A stretch of DNA of 64,000 nt from Pipra filicauda (Eukaryota > Chordata > Aves > Passeriformes > Pipridae): the NCBI RefSeq assembly GCF_003945595.2, contig NW_024104998.1, positions 1,133,224 through 1,197,223 of the forward strand, read 5' to 3'. Under the pieces are notes generated by a model. The model did not search any database, was not told the origin of the DNA, and worked only from the letters and a program-made list of their open reading frames with translations. Both the position numbers and the translations under genes were made by a program. Below are positions 34,201-49,200 of the stretch, one piece after another. Every line of letters starts with the position of its first letter. Position 1 is the first letter of the stretch.

Positions 34201-37200
34201 GATTCTTTCTCTTCTTTTTTTTTTTTTTTTTCCACAAAAGCTGAATACAATTTCAGACGAGTCATTTAAATCAAATCTTTGACATGTGGTTGGAGCTTTT
34301 GTGTTCCTCTCTTCTTTCTCTTTGCTCAGCCAGGGGTTCTCAAAACTGAAGCTGCGTTTTCACGATCTGGTTAAGCTGACCTGAATGTGGAGCTGACGCT
34401 GCAAGGTCATTTCATCCACTCCTGATTGCATGTTCCCACCAGTTTCTCTGTGCTATCACTGTGGCTTGGTCTGGGGAAGAGGTCAGGCACCCATTTGCCT
34501 GAATAGTTTTTTTCCCCTCTTTGAGCTAGGTCAGTTCTGGAGATGAGCTAAACTGATCCTGCTCCCTTGAACAATTTCTTTGTTAGTGCTGGCATTAGGG
34601 GACAGTCAGAACTCCTGGCCAGAGGAGGGAGGAAAGCTGGAAAAGTCCCTTTCACTAAATGCTGTCACATCCAGTGGCTTGAGCTGGTTGTGGAAGTGCA
34701 TCTTGATGTGCAAAACTGATGTGTATTCACAGCTGTGACTGAAGTAAATAGAAATTGTATTTTGAATGTGCTAAATAGTCTGAAAAAAATTAGGTTTTAA
34801 CTGTATCACTAGATATCCAAAAGTGCTTAGTATTTTTCTTTTTTTTTAAAATGGGGCTAAAGATGATCTCTCATTTCACTTGAGTGTTGAAATATAAATT
34901 TTCTGTCACCTTTAAATATTTCAATGCTTATAGTCAAGATATGTAGAGATAATCCATAAGGAAGCTGCAAATTCAGTAGGTTAAATTGTATATATAAAAA
35001 GTCCATGGCAATGTACAGAGCAGCACGGACCAAACTGATAACTGAATAGCAAACAAAAATTGCACATTTGGTGCAATAAATGAAGCTAGAATTTGGGGTG
35101 AAAATGCACGCACACCAACTTAAAGCTTTACAACCTATCTTGATTTCTGCCTTTTTCCCTCTTTGTGATCATCTTTTGATACCTTGCTGTTTTATTATCA
35201 AATTTGTGAGTAATGTTAATGTTAAAAATCATTCTATAATCTGGAGATGGTTTGAAAGCAGTACCCAAATGTGAACTCTTCTTAAAATAAAACTACCTCT
35301 AGTTTGTCTTTCTTTGAGAGGTTGTAGGTAGCGGGTAGTAGGAGCATTACTACGTATTATTTTTGGAGTTTTGCCTTTCACAGCATTGCACATTGGAGCA
35401 AGGCTTAATTTATATTGCATTACAGGACTTGTATTTTGTACAAATTATTTTAGAAATCATACAGGGTATTACCATCATACACCTAAACACATTAACAGTT
35501 AATATTTATTTGTGCATAATTTGGGCACAGTCAACACGAGACCCTACCAACAAGTTTAACTGTGTGCTGCCTCACTCTGGAACAATTTATGAATTGTTCT
35601 TTGCTTTTTTGATTCAGTGACACAAAACTTTCATTTAAGAAGTTAAAGAAGTAAAAGTACTGCTACTCTTTGTTTTTATTGTGCTTCCTAGCCACTATAT
35701 AAATATTATTCATTGTGGTCTTTCTTCACTGTTGTTAATTTTGAATGAATGAAAGTCGGTTTTGCGTGTAGTTCATGCAGTGTATTTTCATGAGGGATAA
35801 TAACTGGAACTGACAGTGTAATGACTTAATGTCTAAACGCTAAGGGTGAAAAAATTACTTTCCTTTAGGATTAATGCAGGTAAAAGGGAAGTTTCTATAT
35901 TTTCTGACAAGTAAAGCAAGTCATTTTCCCCAGCAGAAATCTTGGGCAGTCTGTATCCAGTGTTGTTATTTTCATTTAAAGGTTTCCTTTGTTAGGCTCT
36001 GTGCAGGCCAGTTCCCATTTCCATGGTGACCACGCTGAAATGCAGACAGGACACAGGCTGGATTCTCATAGGCGTAGCCATGCACTTGCATACCAACACG
36101 TTATCTGCTTGGCTTAGAACATTTCCATTAGCAGTTTTAATGTTTAGGGCTTCTTTTTCACATAGTGATCACTGGCCCTACACTCTGATTACTACATAGT
36201 GTTAGGATTTCAGACCCTGTGCAGTGAGAGAGTTGATAAGCTTAATTTTTGTGTAAATAATTTGGCTGTACTGTTCCAGTTGAAATTAGTCAAGCATATC
36301 AGAGAACTGTCTGAGCCTTAGTTTTACAAACCTTTATGTGAAAGACTGACACATATCTGTTCCAAATAGCTATAGAAACATATGCCTTGTCAAGGCACTG
36401 ATAAAAGGATAATAAAAGTAAGTGAATGTGAATTACACAGGATAAATGAGACCTTCTATCTGTATTAGCTGAGTGTGAGTATGTATCCTTGTGAAGCAAT
36501 ATGCAATAATGTTCTTCCTGCTCATGCTGCACTCATTTTCTGGAGGTGAACACTGAAGGCACGTAGTGGAGTCAGCATAAGCATTTACATCACTTCCAAA
36601 TCAGGCTGTAATTTCTGAATTATGAAATAAACTCAGTCTTCTGAGTGCTAGTGATTGTTATTTGAACAATTTGAACTTTGAATTAGTCCCGCATTAGCAT
36701 TTCAGGAGTTTCAAAGCACTAAATTTTATTTTCTCCTGGAGATCTGTATGCTCTAAAAATATAATAAGACTTCCATATTATTCAGGACTTAAAAGAGGAA
36801 TTATACAGGCAAAGAAGATAACACAGACTCTTTGAATGCATGATAAGCAAAGACATTTTGTGTGCAGCTGAATGGCATCTGCATGCTTGAATGTCACACA
36901 TGATGAATGTCATGGATTCTTTTGTCCCTTTCAAATTGCTGTTAGACAGGGTGAAGGGCTTGGAAGTTATGCACAACCCTAATGGAACTCTTGGCTTATT
37001 CCTGATTTATTTTGCCCTTTGCAACCTGCTTCCAAGTTTATCATTCTTCCCTTGTTTCATACAGTTGTTTACCTTTTTCCTTTTTTTTTTTTTTGATCAC
37101 ATGAATCTCCTTGGATAATATGGTTGGTTATTAATAAAGAACAGACAGTAAATAAATCTTGAGGAAAATTACTGTGAACAGCACACTTCTGAGATGGAGT

Positions 37201-40200
37201 GTATCCGAAGTAGAAATATCTAAGGAAATAATGGAGTTTGAGGATGTGGGGGTGGAGGGGTGGTGAAAGACTGAATTAGGTTTTTGCCTGACAGTTAATC
37301 TGTCTGCCTGGCTGGCTATCTGTCTCAAACATAAGTGACCAGAGAGCTGGCTGTGGTTGATGCTGTGTTAAGACTGCAGCACAAAGCTGTGTGTAATGAT
37401 AAGGCTGTGGATGACCAGGCTGCTTGACCCACTGGATTACCCAATAAATAATGACCTCAGCTGACTGCCAGATCAGTCTTTTTACCTGATTGAGGGATAG
37501 CTGACCTGTGCTAGGCTCACCAGTTTAGTGCAGCTATGGATGCTATTATGAGAAGTTATCAACCCAGCCCTTTTGGGGATATGCCTGTATTGTACTATAT
37601 GCTGCCCACAGGTAAACTGGCTGGATTAGCTGTCAGTGTGTCTAACTTTTCCACGTGCACAGAAATCACTTCTCATAACTTCTCAGTTTCTTTGACTGCT
37701 GCTTTTGAGTTTCCCTTCAGCAAGTGTGAAAGCACACTAGATAAGAAATTCTACTTCATTACGAATTTGCTAAAAGAACAAAACAGTAAATTACTTAATT
37801 TCAGGCCTAAATTTATTCTTGGCTGGTCCTGTTCTCTTAGTTAGGTAAATGTGTACATAGGTGTTGAAGTCAAGGAACCTGTGTCAAGAGTTTGTGTCCT
37901 GGTTTCTTAACAGCAGCGTTACAATAAGGAGAGTAAATCATGGAAGAATCCCCTTTTGAGGCACCTGTCCAAAGCAGAAGCAAGTGCAGCATTTTGTCCT
38001 GGGGCAACGAGTGCATCCTAGATAGTCACGAAATATCACTGCAGAGGAGGGTGTGTGACTCAAATGTCCCTGTACCTGTATCCTTATTTGAATTTTCTGT
38101 TTGAGGCGAGTGTTAATTGCTAACTGAAAAAATGACACAATATTTTATTAAATAACTTTTCAGTAATTCTACTTTCTTAACTGTAAATTCTAATAAGACG
38201 ATGAGAGCAGTGCTCTAATAATGAACATGAGAACAATTTAATCTGGTATTGCTACTGTGTAATATAAAATTCAATTGTCTTTATATGCAGTACTTTAGAT
38301 GCACATAGAACCGAATGGGTTTATAGATATTAACTCAGATTTAGCTGAAATTCCTTAAATGAGAACTTAGCTAACCTTTCCAAAGTGGAAAAAATATAAG
38401 TGATCTGACTCTTCGTCTGACTATGCTGACCAGATAGAGTTCTGTCTAAACATGCCTGGAATACATATAGGCCAAATATAGAATAGCAGAAATGACTGAG
38501 AATGAACTCTTTTATTAAGGTTGGCAAAACAATAAACAGAGAAAAAATCCAGCAACCCTACTTGCTTAGGAGTCCTTCAGTAGCTCTGCTAATAATAGTT
38601 ATCCATTTAACTCTAGCCAAATATCCTTTTGTTTCTTTTTTTGTTTGTTTTGTTTTTGTTTTCTTTTCCAAACTGCCCAAAGCGAGTTCATCATATTAAA
38701 CAGCTAAAAAGTACTTGAGTCTCTGGAGTTGTCTTTCTGAGAAGCTGACAGCTACAATAGACTTTGGTTCTGTGAAGACAAAAAGCAACTGTTCTGCTTT
38801 TGTGGAAGAAAGTATTATCTCCAGAAAAGTCTTCTTGAATGTTCGTGGGTCTTTCTCTCTGGCCCCAAAATGTACAATGGCTACATTTTATGAAAAAAAA
38901 GAAGATAGCTTCTGTCTGAAGTTACTCTGGCTAGAGGTAGTCTGTTACCAACCTGAACACTGGCATCTAGATTGGCCAGAGTGTGGTGTGCAGGCCAAGG
39001 GCAGGGAGTTGGATGCTGCAACCCCACTTCACCTGAAACATGGTCCCAGAGTGCAGAGTTAGACGCCTTGGGCTCGGCAGGGACATTTAGGTGCCTTTAA
39101 AGTGCACAAAAAGTGTTTGCTTGCAAATCAGGAAGGCTCCTGCAGTTAAGCAGTGAATCAAGGGTGTTTGAACTCCATCCTTCTCAAGGACCTGTGTGAG
39201 GTGCCTCCTTTCCCTGAAGTCAGGGATGGGGAAGAATTTTGGGAGAGAGATGTCCAGTTTAGCTTTTTTCCAAGAAGTAGCTGCTTGAGAAGTAATGGTA
39301 ATAGTCACCTGGGAAGTGTGGACCTAGTTATGTCATGAGGCATCTCTGTTATTCACATCATGGTGATGTAGATTCACCTCTCAAAGTTTTCCAGAAGTGT
39401 CTTTGCTACCAGGCAATAAAGCAGTCTGACAAGCATCCTTCTGATATTGAAACTAGGTCTCAGCTCATCCCAGGAAGCATATCCATGTTTTCAGGCAGAC
39501 AGGCAAAGACACATCTTGCCTGTGGCCTAATGTCTCGGGCACTTATCTGGGAGTAGAGGAGTACTGAGTTGGCTCTTTTGGACTGACTGTTCATTTAATT
39601 CACATTTGGTGAATTGGTAGTGCATAAAAAGAAATTACTTGTTTCAAGTAGAAATAATTGAATTAAGAAGCATTCATTGCCTTTTGCCATTATATCAGAA
39701 TGGTTTAACAGTAGGGTAGGATATCTTGCTCTGGGAGAGGGCTGCTTCTATATCTGATTCATATTCTAAACCTTTGTGCAACTTTGTGCTATGAAACCGA
39801 GGTGACAGGTAATTTTAAGTTCATTCTGGCCTAGGCAGCTCCTGAATTATGGGCTTCCTGGATTGTTTTCCCGACTTTAATTAACCCAAATTCTGTCTAG
39901 ACGTATGGTGCTACAACTGATCATTTCAGTGTGCATTAAGGTAGAATTTCAGGTGAGCGATTGGCACCACTTACCTAACATTCAGGATGCCCAGCCATGA
40001 GCTCCCATTACAATCAGAGGAGAGAAGCTGTCATTAATGCTAATACAGAACAAACGTTCTGATAATTTTAGCTCTTCCAAGTATTGTATTATATATCCTG
40101 TGGTGCTTTGGAGGTTTTCTTGTTGCAGGAAGCTGATGTGGCAAACATTTTACAGCTGAGGCTGTTCTTATTTCTGCAGCTCTCTGTGTACAGTGCAGAA

Positions 40201-43200
40201 AACTGAGCTCCCAACTATTTTCAGAAGAGCAAGGGAGAAATGGAGCCTTAAACATGGTATCCTAAAAATGGCGTAATGGCAGGGTCAGGGGTCACTCTGG
40301 AACTGCTGCAGTCCTCTGCACTCCAGTAGGCTGCCACACTGGAGTGACAGAGGGATCAATGGTGATGATGAGTCTCTCAGCTTTTTTCTAATTTAGCCTC
40401 TCAGATCATGTTTAACAGTGATATAACATGAAATAATACACAATAGAATATATTACAATACTCTGAAATTTTCATGCAGCCTAGAGTGTGATACGGGGAG
40501 GGAAGTACATGATACCTGTGGTTGCTTTCCCATCTTCTTGATACTTGTGCGAAAACATGCCTTTTTATCTGTATGCAAACATGTTTTCATAGCAAATGTG
40601 GCAAATAGGGTATACAGATAGCAGACACATTGTTTTCTCTGTGATGACATGCATTTCCTCTCTTACATTTGTAATGTGGCTCATTCTTTGACTATATTTG
40701 GAAATATTCCTGGTTTAAAAAAGAAACAGCACAACCACTGTTAATGTAAATATGAGGGAAGAGAATTTTCTGGAATGAAATGCCACTTGAGAAGTAATTT
40801 TTTTATCATAGGGAAGCATGCAAAGTTTTTTGTGTTTATCATCATTACATGTGAAGCCATTGACTTAAGTGCATATATAATATGCATGTGTGGACAGCTT
40901 GCTAGCCTCACATTCTTTTAATCTCTTTGTGGTATTGTTGAGAACAAACTGTGGTACTCTTAAGGACAGAGCTGAACAATCCTGTTTAAACCATGATAAA
41001 AGGAAAATTGCATGTCCTGTTTAAAAGGTGCAGGTGAATTTCCTGTGAAATAAAGTTTTTCCCATTGATAACATGAGCGGAAACATGCCAGGATAATAAA
41101 TTTGAGTAGGTTTGAATACTTGCTGGCTTTATTAAAAACTCATAGGAAGTTGTCAGCCCTGCAGGAACTGCTCCTAAGCTTTTACTTGGAATCAGTCCTT
41201 GTGTAGTAGGTTGCCTAGATTTCTTAACTCTAGGCTAAGAGGAGTTTATATCTCTCCTCACAAAGCCAAGAAGGGCAATATCTGGGCCACAAATAGGGAG
41301 CTATCAGGAGAAAGACAAGTCTTGCAGAGTAAGTAACAAAGTTATAGGTAAATTTAATTAGATATCTTACTCCGCAGCAGTATCGGAACAATAAAATGGA
41401 CAGCATCTAGTTGTGTTATCCCAGTCTTTCCAACTTTTCAGTCACAATTTGTGTGTTGTATCGTGTTTGTGTTGCTTTTATAGCAGGTTATTGATAACTC
41501 CTCAGTGCAGCTTCTTGCATTGTGAACTGTTGTAATTGAAAGGCAGTGACTCAGGCTTTTACACAGTCGGAGCTTTCCGACTGGAAGCTGACCTGTTTCC
41601 AGGAAGAAGCAGTCAGCCAACTAAGCCAAGAACACTTGTTGGAAAGGAGGAGAGGAAGAGGAATAGGAGGGAGGATTTGTTCCTAAATGAGGCATTGTTT
41701 TTCCTGTCTTCTCGGTACTGGGTTTTGTTTTTTGTTTGTGGGTTTTGGGGTTTTTTTGGTCTATAATTTATTTCTACTCTAAAAGCTATAATTTCTGTTA
41801 ATTATTAAGTAATTTGAGATATTGAAGCTGTTGTGAAGAAAAAGTTGGTCTCAAGACAAAAGAAAATAAAACAAATAGATGTAGTAAAATGAAGACTTGG
41901 TTTTTTCAGGCTTCTGTAATAGTTCATAATAATGAAATAACAGCAATGAAATTGAAGTGAGGATTATAAAGTACTTGGACATTCAGTACAAAAAGTACAG
42001 TGTCTTGCCAGTCATATTCTTTGCTCCTTTTGATTCCTGTCAGAGGTTCACATTGTCTGTATTTAGAAGGTTGTTCTCGATAAGAAATCTGTTCAGTTTT
42101 AAATAAAAACAGATTAACTGTGATTATAAAACTGCTGTTTTAATACACCAGCTGAAGGTATCTAGATGCCATTGTGAGTATCTGCTGATGTTGTGCATAC
42201 CAAAGAAAAAAATTATTACAAAAAATAGAGAAGTAAATATAAAGGAGAAAACTAATGAGAAAATATTTTGTTGCATTGTCTGTACTGGGTAAAGGTTAAT
42301 ACACCTTTCCAGATTGAATTATAAATAGTCTTTTATTTTTCCTGTTGGGTTGGATTCCACCTAGCCATGACTGAGTATACTAAACATAGATGAAAAAGAT
42401 GTTTTATGTTTATGTGCATTTGCAGAAAAGTCCCCAAAAATGCAACCAATATAGAATTGCTTGTTTTACATGAGAACTTGATGTCCTTACCTGTGCATGC
42501 ACACAATTCACATCCCAGTACAGTAAAGCAGATTACACTGAAGACTACTACAGTAACAAAGGAAAAAAAAGAGTTATTTCTTTATTTTGTGCAGATTTTA
42601 CTCATTGCAGTGAAAATTGTTTAGTGGCTTCTGAAAGCCACAGTGAAGAACATCCTTATTGCAAAAATAGATTAAAGTAACTGCATGCTGCTTGTTTTGT
42701 TCTTTATGTATTCACAGTCTTGTCAATAAAGCATTCAAAACACCGTGTATTATGAAATATACACTGTTCAAATTACGGATAGGTCTTTCTGTAAGAATAC
42801 TTGACTAATTCTGGTTGGATTATTGCTCTGATAACATAGGTTCTGAATAGTAAGGGAGTAACTTCACTCTTACATCAAAATGTTGTTGCTGTTTAATGAA
42901 AAACAGCAAAGTAAGACTAAATATCTTTAATATGAAGCAAATACTACTTGACTGCCCTCTTTCATAACTCCAGTACTTTTCCTTTCTGCCTTCATTCCAC
43001 CTTCTGACTAATATTTCAAGGACAGTAGGTCATTATAGTGTGAAGGGTATCTGTAGGTGCCTGTACTGCCTTACTAACTTTGGAACCTGTGAGCCAATTT
43101 CAGCAAACTTTTGCAAAGGGGTGAAGAAATTAACCAGCTGGGCATCGGAGTGAGACAAAAGTGCTTTTAAAAGTTCCCTGACAACTAAGGAGATTCAGTG

Positions 43201-46200
43201 TGACCTTGCACAATAGAAAACACCAGAAAATCTACCCCAAAGAGAGCCCTTAGAAATATTTCAGTCATGGAAAAATCTTGAACTAGAGTGTCCATCCATT
43301 GTGAGATGAAGTCAGTGGAAAACAAGAGCTACGAGTTCTCTCATCCCTCCCACCCCTTTCTTTTCTCTGCCCTCAGCAGGGTCTGACAGGCTTCAGAGCC
43401 CTGATGATGTGTGTTCTTTGGAGGAAGAAATCTTTGAGACTAAGGGGAAAATTTTCTTAGTGGAATTTGTAGTGGCTCTCTTAGAGCAGTATAACGTAAG
43501 GGGCAAAGTAAAGCCATCTTCTGGAATGAATAGATACTTTAAAAAATGCTAGACTGAGCAATTAAGTCAATGTTGTCTGTACACATCTTACTGGCTGCCA
43601 GTCTAAGAAACTACTTCAGGAAACAGTGGGGTTTTCTTGACTTTTTATTTTTCATGGATTAAAAAACCCATGCAAAAATGCATGTACTACTGTCATGGTT
43701 TCAACATAATGCTGGGTCGTGTCCTTGCTTTTCTTTATTGACTACATGCTTATCCCCTTCCACCCCTAAATCCTTCAGCATGCCTATGACTTTCAGTTTG
43801 GGTTTCTCAGGGTCTGCTGTCCTGTTGGAGGTGGCACAAGGGCCAGTGGTTGTAGCTGTGGCTGTGCTACGGAGCAGAGGGAACTGCCAGCAATGCTCTC
43901 ATGGCATCATTACTGGCATGAATGGTCATGCAAAAAGACAAATTATCACTTTGCTGGGTTATATAACAAACTTTTTTCTGTGTTATAGCTAATAGTTGTT
44001 TAAAGAAGTGAATACCATACTGTCTAACGAAAAAAAGGTGATGAAGTTTCCAACTGACAAGGTTAATGCTAGATAAATTTATAACTAATACTTAGTGTGT
44101 GGTGAATCCTTATAGACTCAGCAGTCAAAGTCCATTGTCTCTTCTTTTTTCTTGATGCTGCGATTGCTAGACCTGTTTGATGCAAGCTGTAAATAACAAC
44201 AGCAGTGAAAGCCTCTGTTTGACTGGATGTTTTAATGAGAGGTGAGACTTGGCATAACTGAGTAACTGAGTCTGTATGATTATGGTGTTCTGTGATATAT
44301 TGCTATCTTAAACTGGAATTGCAAACTACCTTTGCAACGTAGTAAAAAGTGATTTAGGCTAAAAACAAAATGGCACATTTATTATGACACTTATGATACC
44401 AAATGCAGGCTAATAATATATTCAGTATATTTTACTAGAATTTTATAAACTTATTTCACTAACCAAACAATCAAACACCTAAAAATCTGATTTCATATTT
44501 TATCACCCAGCTGAAAATCTTTTTTTTTAATATACTGGTTAATCTGAATAAGGGATTTCAATCCTAGAGGTATTATAATGATGACATTAAGCAATTGGTT
44601 ACCAGACATATGTTTTCTGCTTGGTCACTTTAAGCCGTGACCTTTGCTTACAAAATCAAAACAGTTATGAACTGGGTGTACTTTATATGAGCTTTTACTT
44701 CAATAAAACTTGCTTCAGCTTGTACTACAAACAGAATAAAGCAAACAGAAGGCATTAGAGTTATCATTAGACTTGTCATGTATAGTTATAGAAGAATTCC
44801 CACATGCTGAGGTTTAAAGATGCCCAGTCATAACGTGTATTACTTTTCATCCTGCTAGGAGCAAGAACATCCTGGTGCAGAAGTATAAAACCAGCAATAC
44901 TCCTACACTGCAGCTGCTATGGCTTACACTGCAATAATGCATTTGCTGAATACAGGAACTCCCAGGGAAAAAATGCTATGCCAAGAAATACTGGAGTTTA
45001 TTAGAAAGCTTACAGTTTCTTTTAGCCCATTAGGATTTTTTTCTTACTTTTCCTATCTGAAGCTTGATGTTGGGGGGCCCAAGGGGGCCCAAGCCCCCTT
45101 CCCAGTCATTGGAGAGGAACTGCTGCTTTTGAAGTCTTCAGGGGGGCTTTCATAAGCTTTAGGCTTATATCTGACTTCCTTTGTTCCACACAGTCTGTTT
45201 ACTTGACTGTAAATAAAGTGCCATTTACAGACAGAAGTTAGGAAATGAATTTTTACTTGCCCAACTAATCTCTCATCATCATCACTAGGTCACAAAGTAG
45301 TAGTCTGTCACCAAAAGCTATTAAAATCCAGATAGTGAATTAGTTTTCTTTATTTCAAGATTCTTAAATTATCAAAATTCATTGCCTGAAGGCAGCAACA
45401 GATACGGAATCATTCCAACCTAGAATATACAGTACTTAGAACCTAGATGCTTCAATGATTGGCACCCTTTTATTGCATAAGAGACCCTCTTATTTTGCAC
45501 AGGCTTAAAATAGAGTTAAAGGAAACAGCTTTTTCTTTTTTTTTTTTTTTCCCTGCAAATGCTTGAATTTCTTTTTCTGGGTACTGTATTTAGATACTTG
45601 TACAAAATGGATAAAAGATGTTCTTACAGTGCAAGCACTATATCAGACAGAGGAAAATGGCAGGAAAATGCCTAGTATATTAGTGCCACTATATACTTGC
45701 CAGGCCCAAACCAAGTGAGGTTTGTGTGGAGTAGATCTATAAAAACTGCTGATGATTATAAAAATGTGGAATTTACAATGTGACTGAAATATGCTGAAAC
45801 TATGGCTCACTCAATAAATGTTCACGCTGAGTCAGAGTGTATTTGCCAGCATTTCTACTATGATTTTTGCAAAGAAGTCATGAATGAGAGGCAAAGCTGA
45901 TCCATAAGAATATCACAGACAACAGTGTGTCTTCAGAGGCTAGGTTTTCTGATTTCTTTTTTTTCTCTTTTGTTTTCACTGCTCTTGACTGGCTGCCTGT
46001 CCAGAAAGTGAACATGATAGAGGCAGTTCTGAAGAGACCTGTGATCTGGCAGACACTTGTCCATTATTCCTGGTGGACATTCTTGCTCTCAAAGTGTTCT
46101 GATACTACAGTAGTACAAATGATTAAAAAGAATAAAATCAAGCCCCAGTAGTAAATAGGAAGGATGGGTAGAACGGCTCAGTAAGTAGTAGGAATGGGAG

Positions 46201-49200
46201 GATGGGACGAGAAAAAGAGCATTGCTTCTGTGAGCTGTGATGAAGCCCAGAGGAACCACAAGGAGCTTGGGATCTGATTCTTGGAATCAGCCCCAATCCT
46301 GGAGAAAGGAGGACCACCAGAGTGGCCCTGGGAGGTCCAGGGATGGATACTGCAGTGCAAGTACAGGGTGGGAGATAAACAGGCAACACGTAACCCAGCA
46401 CGTCGTGCTGACTGCATCTGACTTGCCACAGCACCCTAGGGGAATTTGAACTAGCATGGGACTTTCCTTCAGGCTATTGGCTGTGACAGTTGGTCCCTGT
46501 AATTTTATCCAGTTCTGGAGGAGACTTTTGCCCTGGCTGTAACATTTAACAAAACTCTCACCTTGGACATAATCAGAAGCGTTTTCCATGTATTCGCACC
46601 AAAATTGAGCAATGCGCTCAGACAGCAGACATTCAGCAGTGTTACCGTTTGGCTACCGGTGTCATTTGCTAATAACTGTGTAACAGAGTCCAGACAGGCG
46701 AGAGTTTTTCTCTAGATGTCATTGGATTTCGGGTCAAACTGGAACTGTTTATCATTCTAGGATACTTCTGGCTCATTCAAAAGCCAGAGTTTATTTCAAT
46801 GTCCACCATATGGACCATGTGGAGAGTTCTTCTGTACTTATATGGCAGAATGGCACTGCAGTATAGTCTCCTGTGGCCTCTTGAGAATGGGGTACTGCTA
46901 AATTGTGCTTGATTTCTGACTGAGGATAATATAATTTAACAACAGACAAAAAAATAAACCTAGCATATAACATCAGAAAAATATTTTGATAATAGTATAT
47001 TATTAGATCAAAAAAGAATAACTGTCAGTAGCCAATTTCTATCTCAACTCATCCTTTCCCTCTCCCAGAAACCCAGAAATAAATTACGATTATGTGAGGT
47101 TGTGTTTAGCGTTAAGAGGCTTGCAAAATGCAGAGTGATAAGTCTGTACACATTCTCTTCCGCAGTCTTAAATAGCATGACTCAGGAAATATATTTATCT
47201 CTAAGGATGCTTCTCAAGGAACTATACTTTTAGCAAAGGGTGATTTCTTGGTTTCCAGAGGCTGGCTGCAGATAGTGGTTGTTTCAGATAACTAATATAT
47301 GATTTCCTGTTTTGAGTTTGTGGTAAAAAAGCAGTAACAATGTGAGTTGTATTTAGTCTTCTGCTAGTGACGTTTGTGTTTTCTATTCTATGGGCAACGG
47401 TACAAAATACATTGACATTTTTTACAGGTCATGAACTTTGCTTGCAAACCTGTGGTTGTGATTTTAGTGTTTTCACTATGATGTTATTATCATTACTACT
47501 GTTACAGCTAAGCTACTGTGGTGAGCTGTTTTATGCTGATGTAATCCCTGTTAATCTCTCTTCCAAAGCTGCATCTTGGACCTGGAAGAGAGTGATACCA
47601 ACAGTGAGCTCTATGCCCATCAAAACTAGAAAAACAGTTAGAATTTGATCTTATATTTTTAGAGATGCCATTTCTCCCTAAAGCATCCCTTTTATAAGGG
47701 ATTATCAAAAAGGCTGCCACTTTACTACACAATGGTGCAGAGCAGATAAAACTCATTCTGCTTGGGCACACAGGAAGGGAGTTGAAAAATGAGGATGTTG
47801 TTTAACCTGTGAGCAACTCTGTGAGCCTGCCTTACATGGGAACTTTGGAGAGTAACTGCACAGTGCAACAACAGGTCATTACTTCTTCCATCATTGCCAT
47901 GTTTGGAAGGTTGTCAGGAGCCCAAGGGTGTTCCTTGGCTGGGCTGTAGCTTGTTCCTGAGATCCCACTGTTGTCTCAGTCCTTCTACCTCCAAGCTGGG
48001 GAAGGAGTTATCTACTCACAGTAGCATCTCTCAGGGGACTCTGACCTTTCTCCACCAGCTTCTGAAGTGGACATTCCCTTAGATATCAATCTACAGTTCT
48101 TTATCAGAAAGAAATCAAGTCCTTTATGAATGAGGAGTGGGCCCCCATGTCCTACAAAATTGTGACACTTAGGACTTAGTCCTCAGCCCACATTGCTGGT
48201 TCCCTCCAAAATGGCATGGAATACCATACCCTTATTCCTAGATGCACAAGGGCCCAAGGAAAAGCAATAAATATCATGACCACAGTAAAGTAGAGTTGCA
48301 GCATTGTGTCATGATTAATTAATGCTGTTTACGTTGTATGTTTGTATTTCTAAGTTTTCTTTGGACAACTGTTCAGACTGTTTGAACTGAAAACAAAGGC
48401 TTCTGGTGTGATAATGAAATGACTCAAAAATGTAAATTTTCTGATGCAGCAGATAATCTCATTTTTGTTCCAGTGCTGCAAACTAGAATACAAATAGTAT
48501 TAGGTGTTACAGTCAGGGCATTTTTTCTGAGCCTGGAGAATTGAGGTGAATGGAGTTACATCCAGCTGGCGGAAGTCACAGGTTGTGTTCCCCAGGGCTC
48601 AGAACAGTTTGGGGACCAGTTCTGCTTAATATCTCCATCAACAATCTGGACAAGGGAATCAAGTGCACCCGCAGTCAGTTTGCAAATGACACCAGTTTGG
48701 GCAGGAGTGTTGTTCTGCTGGAGGGCAGGAAGCCTCTGCAGAGGGATCTGGACAGGCTGAATCAATGGAGTGGTGCCATGAGTATGAGGTTCAACAAGGC
48801 CAAGTGCTGGGTCCTGCACCTGGATTATAACAACCCCAGACAGCGCTACAGGCTAGGGAAGAGCAGCTGGAAAGCCGCCCAGTGGAAAAGGACTTGGGGG
48901 TGCTGGTCAACAGCAGCTGAACATGAGCTGGCATGTGCCCTGATGGCCAGGAAGGCCAGTGGCATCAGCAATAATGTGTCCCCCTGTACTGGGCACTGGT
49001 GAGGCCACACCTCAAATCCTTTGTTCAGTTTTGGGCCCCTCACTATGAGGAGGACATTGAGGTTCTTGAGTGAGTCCATAGAAGGGCAGTAAAGCTGGTG
49101 AAAGTTCTGGAGCATAAGTCTGATGAGGAGCAGCTGAGGGAGCTGGGGTGTTTAGCGTGGAGGAGTCTCAGGGGTGGCCTTACCACTCTCTACAACTACC

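Larger units (their letters stand above)
31297..48544 (+). other. ITGA2 intron 1, proximal 17 kb
   Basis: The first 260 bp are CpG island with a (GGAA/GGCA)n run at 31327-31363 and a five-tract G cluster at 31456-31480. Further on there is a perfect 16-bp tandem repeat at 31625-31656, poly-T at about 34216-34232, T/G-rich runs near 38636-38663 and 41728-41760, and a G/C hairpin at 45081-45100. No exon, RNA gene or known transposon recognised. Confidence 0.75.

Noticed and set aside
44885..44940. TATA-like AGTATAAAACC followed by an ATG and a 78-codon frame
   Set aside because: The frame has no similarity and lies in the middle of ITGA2 intron 1 without other promoter signals.
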